NCBI RefSeq assembly: GCF_004402495.1
Contig: NZ_SOFH01000029.1
Coordinates: 1 to 64,000 of the forward strand
Length of the DNA: 64,000 nucleotides
Direction: 5' to 3'
DNA from: Cryobacterium sp. HLT2-28
GTDB taxonomy: Bacteria > Actinomycetota > Actinomycetes > Actinomycetales > Microbacteriaceae
The notes under the pieces are model-generated. The model had not been told where the DNA came from, did no database searches, and saw only the letters and a list, made by a program, of their open reading frames with translations. Positions 1-9,077 of this stretch are shown here, piece after piece. Position numbers and translations under genes: made by a program. Position 1 is the first letter of the stretch, and every line of letters starts with the position of its first letter.

Positions 1-84
1 CTACTCGCCCTCGCCGCCGGAATCTGGCACAACTGGCTCCTCGGAACACCCAACAAACGATCCCTCATCGCCTACGACCATTAG
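1..84 (+). CDS. Transposase C-terminal end (IS982-type, partial)
   Basis: The first 27 codons and a TAG stop read through the window edge on the plus strand. The peptide contains AAGIWHNW and ends in KRSLIAYDH, a tail I associate with IS982-family transposases of actinobacteria. Only the extreme C-terminus is present, so catalytic residues cannot be checked. It ends 11 bases before the stop of the convergent putA gene, so the element's right end must lie in or beside the putA 3' end. Family assignment rests on recall of the tail motif only. Confidence 0.55.
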   Translation, partial: LLALAAGIWHNWLLGTPNKRSLIAYDH

Positions 85-95
85 GACTCACTCAT

Positions 96-3000
96 CTAGA
101 TGATGCCGTCGGAGAGGGAGCTCGGGTTGCCGAAGCGGTGGGCCGTGATCGAGATCGCCTGCTCCCGCAGGAACGGCAGCAGTTCCAACCGGCCGGCCTG
201 GGTCACGGGGTGCGCGTAGACGGCGATGTCGGGACTGCCGCCGAGGGCGTGGGCGAGGGCGGATGCGGCATCCGTCGCCCCGGCGAGGGGGGTTCCCCCG
301 ATCAGGCGCACCCGGGTGGTCGTGATGCCACCGGCTGCGGCGCGCTCGAGCCACTCGGCGTCGCTCTCGACGGTGACCGGGATCTCCCGGTCGGCGAGGT
401 GGCCCCGCACGATCGGCGGCACCGGGATTGCGCTGGACACCAGGAAGCGGGACTTCGAGAGGGTGGCCGCGGCGATCACCCGGAGCAGGTTCGAGAGCGT
501 GCCGTCCTCGGCCAGGCGCACCGTGACCGGAAGCGGGAGGTAGCGGAACAGGTTGCGCTCGTAGCCGAGGTTCGACACGTCCTTCACCGCGCCGAACTCC
601 TCGCGCCAGGCAAGGGCGTCGCTCAGGGCGGACCGGCGCAGCACGTCGAAGTCCGCGTAGTCGAGCACCGGCTGCGAGCCTTCGATCACGTCGGTGACGC
701 GCTGTTCCAGCCCGCGCAGGTGCAGGGTCGAGCTGTTCCGGCCGGGGTTGGTCACCCAGCTGCCGAGCCCGAACAGGTAGTTCGGTCCGCCCGCCTTGGT
801 GCCGGGGCCGACGGCCGAGCGCTTCCAGCCGCCGAACGGCTGGCGCTGCACGATCGCGCCGGTGATGCCGCGGTTCACGTAGAGGTTGCCGGCCTCGATC
901 GTGTCGAGCCATTCGGCCAGTTCGGCCGGGTCGAGCGAGTGCAGGCCGGAGGTGAGGCCGTAGTCCACCGCGTTCTGGAACCGGATGGCCTCGGCGAGGT
1001 TGCGGGCGTGCATGACGCCGAGCACCGGGCCGAAGAACTCGGTCAGGTGGAAGTAGGAGCCGGGGGCGACGCCGGTGCGGATGCCGGGCGACCAGAGTTT
1101 GCCCTCCTCGTCCAGCCGCTCGGGCTCGACCAGCCAGCTCTCCTCGGCACCGAGCGTGGTGAGGGCGTGCAGCAACTTGCCCTCCGCCGGTTCGATGATC
1201 GGGCCCATCTGGGTGGTCGGATCGGCCGGCCAGCCCACCCGCAGGGAGGTCGCGGCATCCACCAGCTGGCGCAGGAAGCGCTCCGACTTGGCGACGGAGC
1301 CGACGAGGATGACCAGGCTCGCGGCGGAGCACTTCTGGCCGGCGTGGCCGAAGGCGCTCTTGATCACATCGATCGCGGCGAGGTCGAGGTCGGCGGACGG
1401 GGTCACGATGATGGCGTTCTTGCCGCTTGTCTCCGCGAGCAGCGGCAGGTCCTCCCGGAAGCCGCGGAAGAGCTGCGCGGTCTCGTAGGCGCCGGTCAGG
1501 ATGACCCGGTCGACGGCAGGGTGCGAGATGAGCTGGGTGCCGAGCGCGCGGTCGGCGAGGTCGACGAGCGCGAGCAGCTCGCGGGGAACCCCGGCCTCCC
1601 AGAGTGCCTCGACCATGACGGCGCCGGTGCGCTGGGCGAGCTTGGCGGGCTTGACGATCACGCCGGAGCCGGCGGCGAGGGCGGCGAGTACTCCGCCGGC
1701 CGAGATCGCGACCGGGAAGTTCCACGGCGGGGTGACCACGGTGAGCCTGGACGGCACGAAGATCGCGCCCTGCACGGCGTCGAGGCCCTTCGCCCGCTCC
1801 GCGTAGTAGTGCGCGAAGTCGATCGCCTCGCTGACCTCAGGGTCGGCCTCGGCGATGGTCTTGCCGGTCTCGGCGGCCATCACCTCGATCAGGCGGTCCC
1901 GATTCGCGGCGAGCGCGAGGCCGGCGCGGTGCAGCACCGCGGCCCGCTCGGCGCCGGGCAGCTGGCCCCAGGCCTCGCCGCTGGCGGCGACGGATGCGAT
2001 CAACCGGTCGAGCTGGTCGGCATCGGTCACGGCGGCCTCGGTGATGGCGTCCACGCCGAGCCGGGAGGATTCGACGCGGGCGAGGATGCGGCGGCCCCAG
2101 GCGCGGTTCGCCGGCATCGACGGGTCGGTGTCGGGCTCGTTGTGGAAGCCGGACCGGGCGGCAGCGGGCGCGCCGGCGCCGGGCGCGGCGTCCAGGGCGG
2201 CGGAGACGGATCCGCGGGTGAGGCCGAGCACCGCTGCGGTGAGGCCGGCGTCGGCCTCAGCGCCGTCGGCCGCGTCCTCGGCCCGGGCCTCGGCCTCGAG
2301 CTGGGTCACCGCGGAGCGGTCCTGGCTGCGGTTGGGCTTCGGCACGACGGTGTCGAGAGTCGCGAGCGAGGCGAGGAAGCGCTGCTTCTCCCGCTCGAAC
2401 AGGGCGGGTGTCGTGGTCAGTTCGAACACGGCCGACATGAAGTTGTCCTGGCTGGCGTTCTCCTCGAGGCGGCGGATCAGGTAGCTGATGGCCACGTCGA
2501 ATTCGGCCGGGTTCACGACCGGCGTATACAGCAGCAGGCGTCCGACGTCCTTGCGCACGGCGTCGGCCTGGCTGGTGGCCATGCCGAGCAGCATCTCGAA
2601 CTCGACCCGGTCGTCGACGCCGCGCTGCTGGGAGAGGAGGTGGGCCCAGGCCACGTCGAAGAGGTTGTGGCCGGCGACGCCGATCTTGACGGCATCCGTG
2701 TTCTGGGGGGTGAGCGCCCAGCTGAGCACCCGCTTGTAGTTCGTGTCGCTGTCCTGCTTGGTGCCGTAGGTCGCGAGCGGCCAGTCGTGCACGGCGGCGT
2801 CGACGTGCTCCATGGCGAGGTTGGCGCCCTTGACGACGCGCACCTTGATCGGGGCGCCCCCGGCGGCGCGGCGGCCCTGGGACCAGTGGGTCAGGCCCTG
2901 CAGCGCGGCGAGCGCGTCGGGCAGGTAGGCCTGCAGCACGATGCCGGCCTCGAGGTGGAGCAGCTGGGGCAGGTCGAGGATGCGCTCGAAGACCGCGATC

Positions 3001-3698
3001 GTCAGGTCGAGGTCGCGGTACTCCTCCATGTCCAGGTTGATGAACTTGGGCGTGGCGGAGGCCGATGCCAGTTCGTAGAGCGGGGTGAGGCGTTCGACGA
3101 CCCGGTTCACGGCCTCGTCGAAGGACCACATCGAGAGCTGGCTGGCGATCGACGATACCTTGATCGAGACGTAGTCGACGTCGTCACGCAGTAGCAGCGC
3201 CCTGGTGCCGTCGAGGCGGCGGAGGGCCTCCTTCTCACCGAGCACGGCCTCGCCGAGCAGGTTGATGTTGAGCCGGTTGCCGGACTCCCTCAGGTGGGCG
3301 ATCGCCGGGCCCAGCTTGTCGGGCGTGGCGTCGACGACGAGGTGTCCGACCATCTGGCGCAGCACCTTGCGGGCTGCGGGGATGACCACCCAGGGCAGCA
3401 CGGGGCCGAGCACACCGCCGAGGCCGATCGCCCCGCGCATGTACGACGGCAGGAATCCCGGCGCCTTCTTCGCCACTGTCTGCAGGTTGTAACCGGCGAC
3501 CATCAGATCCTCCGGCCGCATCACGCCGTCGACGAAGCCGACGGTGAAGTCGAGCCCGTTCGGGTCCTTGAGCACGCCGGCGAGGCGTTCGGCCGACACG
3601 TCGGCGGGAATGGTGGCACTGTCGGCGAGCCACTTCTTGACGAGCGCGACGACCTCGGCGCTCAGGTCCTGCTGCACGTGGGGAGAGGGGTTGGTCAT
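96..3698 (-). CDS. putA: Bifunctional proline dehydrogenase / L-glutamate gamma-semialdehyde dehydrogenase
   Basis: About 1200 residues. It oxidises proline to pyrroline-5-carboxylate with FAD and then, as glutamate semialdehyde, to glutamate with NAD. The N-terminal half has the proline dehydrogenase barrel, including the YLIRRLEENAS signature. The second half (about residues 560-1010) is an aldehyde dehydrogenase with PPWNFP, LAETSGKN and catalytic Cys790 in FGHAGQKCSA. There is a further C-terminal domain and no N-terminal ribbon-helix-helix, so it is not a self-repressing PutA. The ATG at 3698 is preferred over an upstream in-frame codon at 3728 because the family N-terminus starts near MTNPSPH. 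A divergent LysR gene lies next door and may regulate it. Its last codons abut a transposase end. Confidence 0.93.
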   Translation of the reverse strand: MTNPSPHVQQDLSAEVVALVKKWLADSATIPADVSAERLAGVLKDPNGLDFTVGFVDGVMRPEDLMVAGYNLQTVAKKAPGFLPSYMRGAIGLGGVLGPVLPWVVIPAARKVLRQMVGHLVVDATPDKLGPAIAHLRESGNRLNINLLGEAVLGEKEALRRLDGTRALLLRDDVDYVSIKVSSIASQLSMWSFDEAVNRVVERLTPLYELASASATPKFINLDMEEYRDLDLTIAVFERILDLPQLLHLEAGIVLQAYLPDALAALQGLTHWSQGRRAAGGAPIKVRVVKGANLAMEHVDAAVHDWPLATYGTKQDSDTNYKRVLSWALTPQNTDAVKIGVAGHNLFDVAWAHLLSQQRGVDDRVEFEMLLGMATSQADAVRKDVGRLLLYTPVVNPAEFDVAISYLIRRLEENASQDNFMSAVFELTTTPALFEREKQRFLASLATLDTVVPKPNRSQDRSAVTQLEAEARAEDAADGAEADAGLTAAVLGLTRGSVSAALDAAPGAGAPAAARSGFHNEPDTDPSMPANRAWGRRILARVESSRLGVDAITEAAVTDADQLDRLIASVAASGEAWGQLPGAERAAVLHRAGLALAANRDRLIEVMAAETGKTIAEADPEVSEAIDFAHYYAERAKGLDAVQGAIFVPSRLTVVTPPWNFPVAISAGGVLAALAAGSGVIVKPAKLAQRTGAVMVEALWEAGVPRELLALVDLADRALGTQLISHPAVDRVILTGAYETAQLFRGFREDLPLLAETSGKNAIIVTPSADLDLAAIDVIKSAFGHAGQKCSAASLVILVGSVAKSERFLRQLVDAATSLRVGWPADPTTQMGPIIEPAEGKLLHALTTLGAEESWLVEPERLDEEGKLWSPGIRTGVAPGSYFHLTEFFGPVLGVMHARNLAEAIRFQNAVDYGLTSGLHSLDPAELAEWLDTIEAGNLYVNRGITGAIVQRQPFGGWKRSAVGPGTKAGGPNYLFGLGSWVTNPGRNSSTLHLRGLEQRVTDVIEGSQPVLDYADFDVLRRSALSDALAWREEFGAVKDVSNLGYERNLFRYLPLPVTVRLAEDGTLSNLLRVIAAATLSKSRFLVSSAIPVPPIVRGHLADREIPVTVESDAEWLERAAAGGITTTRVRLIGGTPLAGATDAASALAHALGGSPDIAVYAHPVTQAGRLELLPFLREQAISITAHRFGNPSSLSDGII

Positions 3699-3850
3699 GG
3701 TCACGAGGTTAGTCTTTCGTTTCGGCACGCCTCATACCAGAGGATTCTATTTTCAGTGTGCCGCCCGCATTCGTTTAGCAAAAGCGATTCTTCTTGATCG
3801 ATATTCATTAGGATTACTGATCTAACACGGTCGAGCCGGAGGAAGTGCCC
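3699..3850. promoter_or_regulatory. Divergent putA / LysR promoter region
   Basis: This 152-base divergent gap is visibly AT-richer than its surroundings (about 3735-3825). It contains a small dyad TTAG-N10-CTAA at 3808-3825, which resembles but does not match the usual T-N11-A LysR box. A shared regulatory region for putA and its neighbour is likely from the arrangement; the operator assignment is inferred. Confidence 0.45.
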
Positions 3851-4780
3851 ATGCTGGATGTCCGCCGCCTGCGGCTGCTGCGCGAGCTGAAGATCCGGGG
3901 CACCCTCGCCGGGGTGGCGGAGGCCCTGGCCTACAGCCCCTCGGCCGTCTCCCAGCAGCTCGCCCTGCTCGAAAAGGAGGCCGGGGTTCCGCTGCTGCAG
4001 AAGGTGGGCCGCCGGGTGCGGCTCACCCCGCAGGCGGAGGTGCTGGTCGAGCACACGACCCACCTCCTCGAGCGCCTGGAGCTGGCCGAGGCCGAGATGA
4101 CGGCGTCGCTGACGACCGTGTCGGGTACTGTGCGGGTGGCCCTCTTCCAGTCGGCCGCGCACGCCCTGATCCCGCAGGCGCTCACCCTGCTGGCCGGCGA
4201 GTTCCCCGGCCTCCGGGTGGAGGTGACCGAGCGTGAGCCGGAGCGCGGATTGTTCGAGGTCTCCGCCCGCGACTTCGACCTCGTGCTGGCCGAGCAGTAT
4301 CCGGGGCACACCCGCGCGCACTGGCCCGACCTCGACCGGGTGAACCTTTCGACGGATGCGCTCCGGCTCGCCGTGCCGCCGCCGCGCGCCGGCCGCAGCG
4401 CTCCCGCGTCGCTCGAGGAGGCGGCGGGCCTGCCCTGGGTGATGGAGCCGCAGGGCACGGCGTCGCGGCACTGGGCCAGGCAGCTCTGCCGGTCGGCCGG
4501 TTTCGAGCCGGACGTGCGGTTCGAGACCGCGGACCTGATCGCGCACATCCGGTTGATCGAATCCGGAAATGCCGTCGGCATCCTGCCCGATCTGATCTGG
4601 GCGGGCCACGAGCCCACCGTGCACCTGGTCGACCTTCCCGGCCGGCCGAACCGCACGGTGTTCTCCGCGACCCGGCGGTCGAGTGCCAGCCGGCCCGGCG
4701 TGCTCGCCGTCCGCGACGCGCTGGCCAGGGCCGTCGGGCTGGTGGCCGGGCCGGCCCCGCGTTCCGGGCCGACGTTGTAG
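3851..4780 (+). CDS. LysR-family transcriptional regulator (putative putA regulator)
   Basis: About 309 residues. An N-terminal winged HTH covers roughly residues 1-60 (GTLAGVAEALAYSPSAVSQQL), followed by a periplasmic-binding-fold effector domain. ATG 3851 is chosen because GGAGGA sits seven to eight bases upstream; a GTG two codons earlier is poorly placed. It is divergent from putA, and LysR regulators commonly control the divergent gene, so control of proline use is a reasonable inference. The target is not shown by sequence. Confidence 0.88.
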   Translation: MLDVRRLRLLRELKIRGTLAGVAEALAYSPSAVSQQLALLEKEAGVPLLQKVGRRVRLTPQAEVLVEHTTHLLERLELAEAEMTASLTTVSGTVRVALFQSAAHALIPQALTLLAGEFPGLRVEVTEREPERGLFEVSARDFDLVLAEQYPGHTRAHWPDLDRVNLSTDALRLAVPPPRAGRSAPASLEEAAGLPWVMEPQGTASRHWARQLCRSAGFEPDVRFETADLIAHIRLIESGNAVGILPDLIWAGHEPTVHLVDLPGRPNRTVFSATRRSSASRPGVLAVRDALARAVGLVAGPAPRSGPTL

Positions 4781-4783
4781 GCT
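4778..4783 (+). promoter_or_regulatory. TAGGCT -10 element, leaderless start
   Basis: The hexamer lies exactly six bases before the GTG at 4790 and overlaps the TAG stop of the LysR gene. No Shine-Dalgarno precedes that start, so a leaderless mRNA is inferred. Confidence 0.5.
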
Positions 4784-4789
4784 GCCCGC

Positions 4790-5542
4790 GTGCGAGTGAT
4801 TGTCCTCGGGGCGACAGGCGAGATGGGCCGTCGGGTCTCCAGTGTGCTGGAGTCCCGGGGCCACAGCGTGGGGCGCGTCTCCCGGTCGACGGGGGTCGAC
4901 GTCGTCACCGGGGAAGGCCTCGCGGCGGCATTCGCCGGGGCGGACACCGTGCTCGATTGCCTCAACCGGCCCACACTGTCGGCCCGGAGAGCCACCGCGT
5001 TCTTCGCCACGACCGCGCGCCAGGTCGCCGACGCCGCCCGGGCCGCGAACGTCCTGCACCTGGTCTGCCTGTCGATCGTGAACGTGACCGACCCAGGGGT
5101 CAATTCCCGGCTCGGTTATTACCGGGGCAAGGCCGCGCAGGAGGCTGTCTACCGCGCCGCGCCCGTGCCCGCGACGGTGGTCTCGTCAACGCAATGGTTC
5201 GAGCTGGCTCGCTCGCTGCTGCACCAGATCCGGATGGGACGGGTCGCGGTCGTGCCGCGGATGCTCGCCCAACCGGTGGCCGCCGGCTCGGTGGCCGCGT
5301 ACCTGGCCGACGTCGTCGCCGAGGGACACCGGCCGGGCATCGTGCGAACGATCGCCGGACCGGAGCAGCACGACCTGGCCGACCTGGCCCGTCGCCTGGC
5401 CGCCGTCGAGGAGCCCCGGACCCGGGTGCTCCGGCTCCCGCTGCTCGGCGCGGCCATCGCCCACGGCGCTCTCCTTCCGGGCGCGGAAGCGCGAGTCGAC
5501 CCGGTTCGATTCGAGGACTGGCTAGTCTCGAGGCATGACTGA
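4790..5542 (+). CDS. NAD(P)-binding atypical SDR (NmrA-like)
   Basis: 250 residues with an N-terminal Rossmann glycine motif GATGEMG (about residues 7-13) and a YYRGKAAQE segment near residue 110, which can supply the Tyr-x3-Lys pair of atypical SDRs. Such proteins bind NAD(P) to reduce or sense small molecules; the substrate is unknown. It starts at GTG 4790 and overlaps the following FAD oxidoreductase by eight bases, so the two are probably co-expressed. Confidence 0.75.
   Translation: MRVIVLGATGEMGRRVSSVLESRGHSVGRVSRSTGVDVVTGEGLAAAFAGADTVLDCLNRPTLSARRATAFFATTARQVADAARAANVLHLVCLSIVNVTDPGVNSRLGYYRGKAAQEAVYRAAPVPATVVSSTQWFELARSLLHQIRMGRVAVVPRMLAQPVAAGSVAAYLADVVAEGHRPGIVRTIAGPEQHDLADLARRLAAVEEPRTRVLRLPLLGAAIAHGALLPGAEARVDPVRFEDWLVSRHD
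5523..5528 (+). promoter_or_regulatory. TAGTCT -10 element, internal leaderless start
   Basis: TAGTCT sits six bases before ATG 5535, inside the end of the upstream gene. It could give the downstream oxidoreductase its own transcript. Confidence 0.4.
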
Positions 5543-7136
5543 ACCCACTCACGACGTCGTGATTGTCGGCGGCGGACACAACGGCCTCACCGCCGCCGCC
5601 TACCTTGCCCTCGCCGGGAAGAGCGTGCTCCTGCTCGAGCGCGACGACCACGTGGGCGGCGCGGCCATCTCGGCCGAGGCCTTCCCCGGAGTCGACGCGC
5701 GGCTGTCGCGCTACTCCTACCTGGTCAGCCTGCTCCCCCGGCGGATCATCGACGAACTGGGCCTGTCGATCGAGCTCGCCCGGCGGCGTTATTCCTCGTA
5801 CACGCCCAACCCCGCCGACACCACCGGCGGCCTGCTGGTCGACCGCGGCGACGACGCCGCCACGCGCATGAGCTTCGACCGGGTCGGCGCCGGCGACGAC
5901 TTCGACGCCTGGAACGCGTTCTACCGCGACACGGAGGCCCTCGCGACGGCACTCTTCCCCACGGTCTGCGAGCCGCTGCCGACCCGCTCGGAGGCCCGCC
6001 GGCTGGTCGGGGACGACTTCGTCTGGGACCAGTTCATCGAGCGCCCGCTCGGCACGGCCATCACCGAACGGTTCGGGAGCGACCTGGTGCGCGGCGTCGT
6101 CGCCACCGACGGCCTGATCGGCACGTTCACCTCGACGGACGACCTGTCCCTCGACGCCAATCGGTGCTTCCTGTACCACGTCATCGGGAACGAGACCGGG
6201 GACTGGGACGTGCCCATCGGCGGGATGGGCGCCGTCACCGGCGCCCTCGAGAATGCCGCCCGCCAGGCCGGCGCCCGCATCGTCACCGGGGCGCTGGTCA
6301 CCTCGGTCAGTCCGGACGGCGAGGTGCGGTACCGCCGCGGTGACGTGGAGCGCGTCGTCGTCGGCGGGCACGTGCTCGCCAACGTCGCCCCGTGGGTCCT
6401 GCAGGAGCTCCTGGCCGCCGGGACCGCCGACGCTCCCCTCCCCGCGGCGGCCGCCGCCGGACCGGCCATCGCCAAACCGGAGGGCGCCCAGGTCAAGGTG
6501 AACCTGCTGCTCACCCGGTTGCCGACGCTGCGCGACCCGTCGGTCTCACCGGAGGCCGCGTTCGGCGGCACCTTCCACATCAACGAGACGTTCAGCCAGT
6601 TGGAGGACGCCTGGGAGCAGGCGACCCGCGGCGTGATCCCCGAACTGCTGCCCTGCGAGATCTACTGTCACTCACTGACCGACCCGAGCATCCTCTCGCC
6701 GGAGCTCGTCGCGGCCGGCGCGCAGACCCTGACCGTGTTCGGACTGCACGCGCCGAGCCGCTGGCTGAGCGACGAGAACAACGACGCCACCCGGGCCAGG
6801 CTGCAGGCGGCCGTGCTCGCCTCGCTCAACTCGGTGCTCGCCGAGCCGATCGAGGACCTGCTGCTGACGGATACCGAGGGGAACCCCTGCGTGGAGACGA
6901 AGACCACCCTCGACCTCGAACACGCCCTCAACCTGCCGGGCGGCAACATCTTCCACGGCCCCCTGGACTGGCCGTTCCTCGAGGACGACGAGCCGAGGGA
7001 CACCCCGGCCCAGCGCTGGGGCGTCGCCACCGCGCACCCGCGGATCCTGATCTGCGGCGCGGGGGCACGGCGCGGCGGCGGGGTGAGCGGGATCGGCGGG
7101 CACAACGCGGCGATGGCGGTGCTCGAGGACTCCTGA
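5535..7136 (+). CDS. Phytoene-desaturase-like FAD oxidoreductase (PYROXD2 type)
   Basis: 533 residues. The N-terminus holds a dinucleotide-binding motif VVIVGGGHNGLTAAAYLA, followed by LLLERDDHVGGAA typical of phytoene-desaturase and amine-oxidase-like flavoproteins. The C-terminus has a second FAD-contact segment (ICGAGARRGGGVSG). Overall it resembles the PYROXD2 group, whose physiological substrate is poorly defined. No carotenoid genes are nearby, so phytoene is unlikely to be the substrate. Confidence 0.82.
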   Translation: MTEPTHDVVIVGGGHNGLTAAAYLALAGKSVLLLERDDHVGGAAISAEAFPGVDARLSRYSYLVSLLPRRIIDELGLSIELARRRYSSYTPNPADTTGGLLVDRGDDAATRMSFDRVGAGDDFDAWNAFYRDTEALATALFPTVCEPLPTRSEARRLVGDDFVWDQFIERPLGTAITERFGSDLVRGVVATDGLIGTFTSTDDLSLDANRCFLYHVIGNETGDWDVPIGGMGAVTGALENAARQAGARIVTGALVTSVSPDGEVRYRRGDVERVVVGGHVLANVAPWVLQELLAAGTADAPLPAAAAAGPAIAKPEGAQVKVNLLLTRLPTLRDPSVSPEAAFGGTFHINETFSQLEDAWEQATRGVIPELLPCEIYCHSLTDPSILSPELVAAGAQTLTVFGLHAPSRWLSDENNDATRARLQAAVLASLNSVLAEPIEDLLLTDTEGNPCVETKTTLDLEHALNLPGGNIFHGPLDWPFLEDDEPRDTPAQRWGVATAHPRILICGAGARRGGGVSGIGGHNAAMAVLEDS

Positions 7137-7186
7137 CCCGCCGCCGCGCAGAATACCGGGACGTCGAGCGTCAGGCGCGACCGGCG

Positions 7187-8269
7187 TCAGCTGTGGTCGT
7201 CGCCATGACCGCGGTCGTCACCGCGGCAGTCGCCTCCCTTCCGCTCGGAATCGCCGGCCGCCCGCGAGACACCCCGGATCTTCCAGACCTCACCGTTGTG
7301 CGTGACGACCAGGGCTGTGTCACCCAGGAAATCGACGGAGGTCGGCAGATTCAGCTCGGCCGTGACAACGGAGAAGGTGCCGTCGTCGTTCACCCGGAGC
7401 AGCTCCCCACTGTTCGGCAGTGCCGGAGAGCCGGCGGGAACATTACCCGGCGAATCGCCCTGGGAGAGGGCGTAGAGCGCGCCGCAGCGCCCGAATTCCA
7501 CGTCGACAAGCAAGCTGAACCCCGAGGCCACGTCGGTCACTTCCTCGGTGTCCGGGTTTCTGAGCGGGAACGAGACAACCTTGCCGTCGGCGGGGGCGTG
7601 CGGCACCGGGCCGGCCTCGGCCAGGTACACGGTCTTGCCGGCCACGGCCAGCCCGGTCGGAACGATGTTGCCGAACCCGATGAGCTCGCTCACCTCGCCC
7701 GACCTCGACACCGACAGCACCCGGTTGTGATGGCCGTCGGAGACGAGGAATCCGCCCCGCACCGGCTGCAGAGCGAATTGCACCCCGCGATCAAGGTCGA
7801 ACGCGGTGGCCGGCGGATGTGTGCGCGAGAACTCCCCGAGGTCGGCGATGACCGTGAAGGTGTTCGGGCCGTCAACCCGGTAGATCCCGTCGATCTGGTT
7901 CCCGCCGACATCCGGGCCGACAACCGACACGAGCACGTAGGCCGTGTCGCCGACGAACGCGACGTCGATCGGACCGCCGATGGGGATCACCGCCTTGGGC
8001 AGGCCGGATGCGAAGGTCGTGGTGCTGCCGGTGCGGGGATCGATCCTGGTGATCTCGCCGGTCGTCCCCTCGGCGACGTAGAGCGCCCCGTCAGGTCCGA
8101 TGGCGCCGCCGCTGGTGCCTTCGAGGCCGGAGACGAGCAGTTCGGCGACGGCCGGATGCGCATCGGTCCCGTGTCCGGTGGTGGCTCCGGCGATCGACGG
8201 AACGAGGATTGCTGGCACGATCAGGGCGGCCAGGGCCGCGGCATGGAACAGAGTTCGTTTGACACCCAT
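7187..8269 (-). CDS. Secreted ScyD/ScyE-family beta-propeller protein
   Basis: 360 residues with a clear signal peptide (positively charged MGVKRT, then a hydrophobic run to about residue 28, AGA cleavage region). The mature part has repeated propeller-blade segments such as GGAIGPDGALYVAEG and GFLVSDGHHNRVL, as in the ScyD/ScyE family. The last 18 residues are rich in Asp, His, Gly and Arg, a possible metal-binding tail. A GGAGG site lies just before ATG 8269. Function in this family is not established outside scytonemin clusters, and no such cluster is seen here. Confidence 0.8.
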   Translation of the reverse strand: MGVKRTLFHAAALAALIVPAILVPSIAGATTGHGTDAHPAVAELLVSGLEGTSGGAIGPDGALYVAEGTTGEITRIDPRTGSTTTFASGLPKAVIPIGGPIDVAFVGDTAYVLVSVVGPDVGGNQIDGIYRVDGPNTFTVIADLGEFSRTHPPATAFDLDRGVQFALQPVRGGFLVSDGHHNRVLSVSRSGEVSELIGFGNIVPTGLAVAGKTVYLAEAGPVPHAPADGKVVSFPLRNPDTEEVTDVASGFSLLVDVEFGRCGALYALSQGDSPGNVPAGSPALPNSGELLRVNDDGTFSVVTAELNLPTSVDFLGDTALVVTHNGEVWKIRGVSRAAGDSERKGGDCRGDDRGHGDDHS

Positions 8270-8506
8270 GGTTTTTCCTCCGATTGAGTAGGTGTGGCCC
8301 AGGGATCATGCCGATGGCGGCGATGGGCGGCCGGCTTGTCACGGCGGGAGCGGTCCTCAGGTCACGGAACGACGTGAGGTGTTTCTCGCCGCCATCCTGC
8401 TCCCGGGCCGCGCCCACGTCAAGGCATCGCCCTGGCGGGGGACCCTCCCCCGGGCCGGCGCTTGGCGTGGCCGCTGGCCCCCGGCCGGAGAAGGGCATAG
8501 TTTTGT

Positions 8507-8526
8507 AGTGAGGCCAGTGCCTCACT
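8507..8526. promoter_or_regulatory. 20-bp perfect palindrome, candidate operator
   Basis: Eight-base arms AGTGAGGC and GCCTCACT are separated by CAGT, about 17 bases before the start of the SRPBCC gene and upstream of its GGAGG site. The position fits a repressor site covering the transcription start. No regulator gene is adjacent. The preceding 8270-8506 holds nothing else I recognise. Confidence 0.45.
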
Positions 8527-8542
8527 CACCGTGGAGGTTCCC

Positions 8543-9055
8543 ATGTCAGCCAAGCCAACCGGACGCCTCGCCCAGCGCGAGGACGGGCTCTATCTCATGC
8601 TCGATCGGCTCTTCACCGCGCCGATCGACGACGTGTGGGCGAGCATGAGCCGACCCGCCGGCCTAGCCGGCTGGATTGGCACCTACACCGGTTCCCCCGA
8701 AACGGGCGCCGTGCGCTTCCGCCTCGATGAGCCTGGCGCCGAGTGGGAGTACGTCAGCATCCTCACCTGCATCCCGCCGAAGCGGTTCACCGTCAACATC
8801 GGCGAGGGCGACGCCGCCCGGCACGTCATCCTGCACCTCGTCGAGGGTGCGGGGATGACCACCCTCACGTTCGGCCAGCGGCTGCACAGCGCGGCGGACG
8901 CCGAGACCGTCGGCCCGTACTGGGACTACTACTTCGACCGCCTGGTCGCCGCCCGGCTCGGCAAGCCGCTCCCCGATCGCGCGCACTACCACCCGCACGC
9001 CGAGTACTACCGGGAGCTCGTCGTTCCCAAGCGGGCCGCCGAACCGATCCACTGA
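8543..9055 (+). CDS. SRPBCC (AHSA1-like) domain protein
   Basis: 170 residues matching the START/Bet v 1-like SRPBCC fold, with LDRLFTAPIDDVWASMSRPAGLAGWIG at the N-terminus and a C-terminal helix around YWDYYFDRLVAARLG. Such proteins bind hydrophobic ligands or act as stress-related helpers; the ligand cannot be told. ATG 8543 follows GGAGG at 8533-8537 with good spacing, and is preferred over an upstream ATG at 8531. A palindrome upstream suggests repression. Confidence 0.82.
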   Translation: MSAKPTGRLAQREDGLYLMLDRLFTAPIDDVWASMSRPAGLAGWIGTYTGSPETGAVRFRLDEPGAEWEYVSILTCIPPKRFTVNIGEGDAARHVILHLVEGAGMTTLTFGQRLHSAADAETVGPYWDYYFDRLVAARLGKPLPDRAHYHPHAEYYRELVVPKRAAEPIH

Positions 9056-9077
9056 CCGGTGGGTTCCGCCGGCGAGG

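Noticed and set aside
138..3194. Very long open frame (1018 codons) opposite putA
   Set aside because: It is the antisense of a well-supported gene. Its composition is the Gly/Val/Arg/Asp/His-rich bias of a high-GC shadow frame and shows no domain motifs.
5535..7136. Carotenoid biosynthesis gene (phytoene desaturase crtI)
   Set aside because: Sequence features fit the PYROXD2 group better, and no crtB/crtE-like neighbour is present.
8270..8506. Small gene in the gap between the ScyD-like and SRPBCC genes
   Set aside because: Short open frames exist on both strands, but none has a ribosome site or a recognisable protein sequence.
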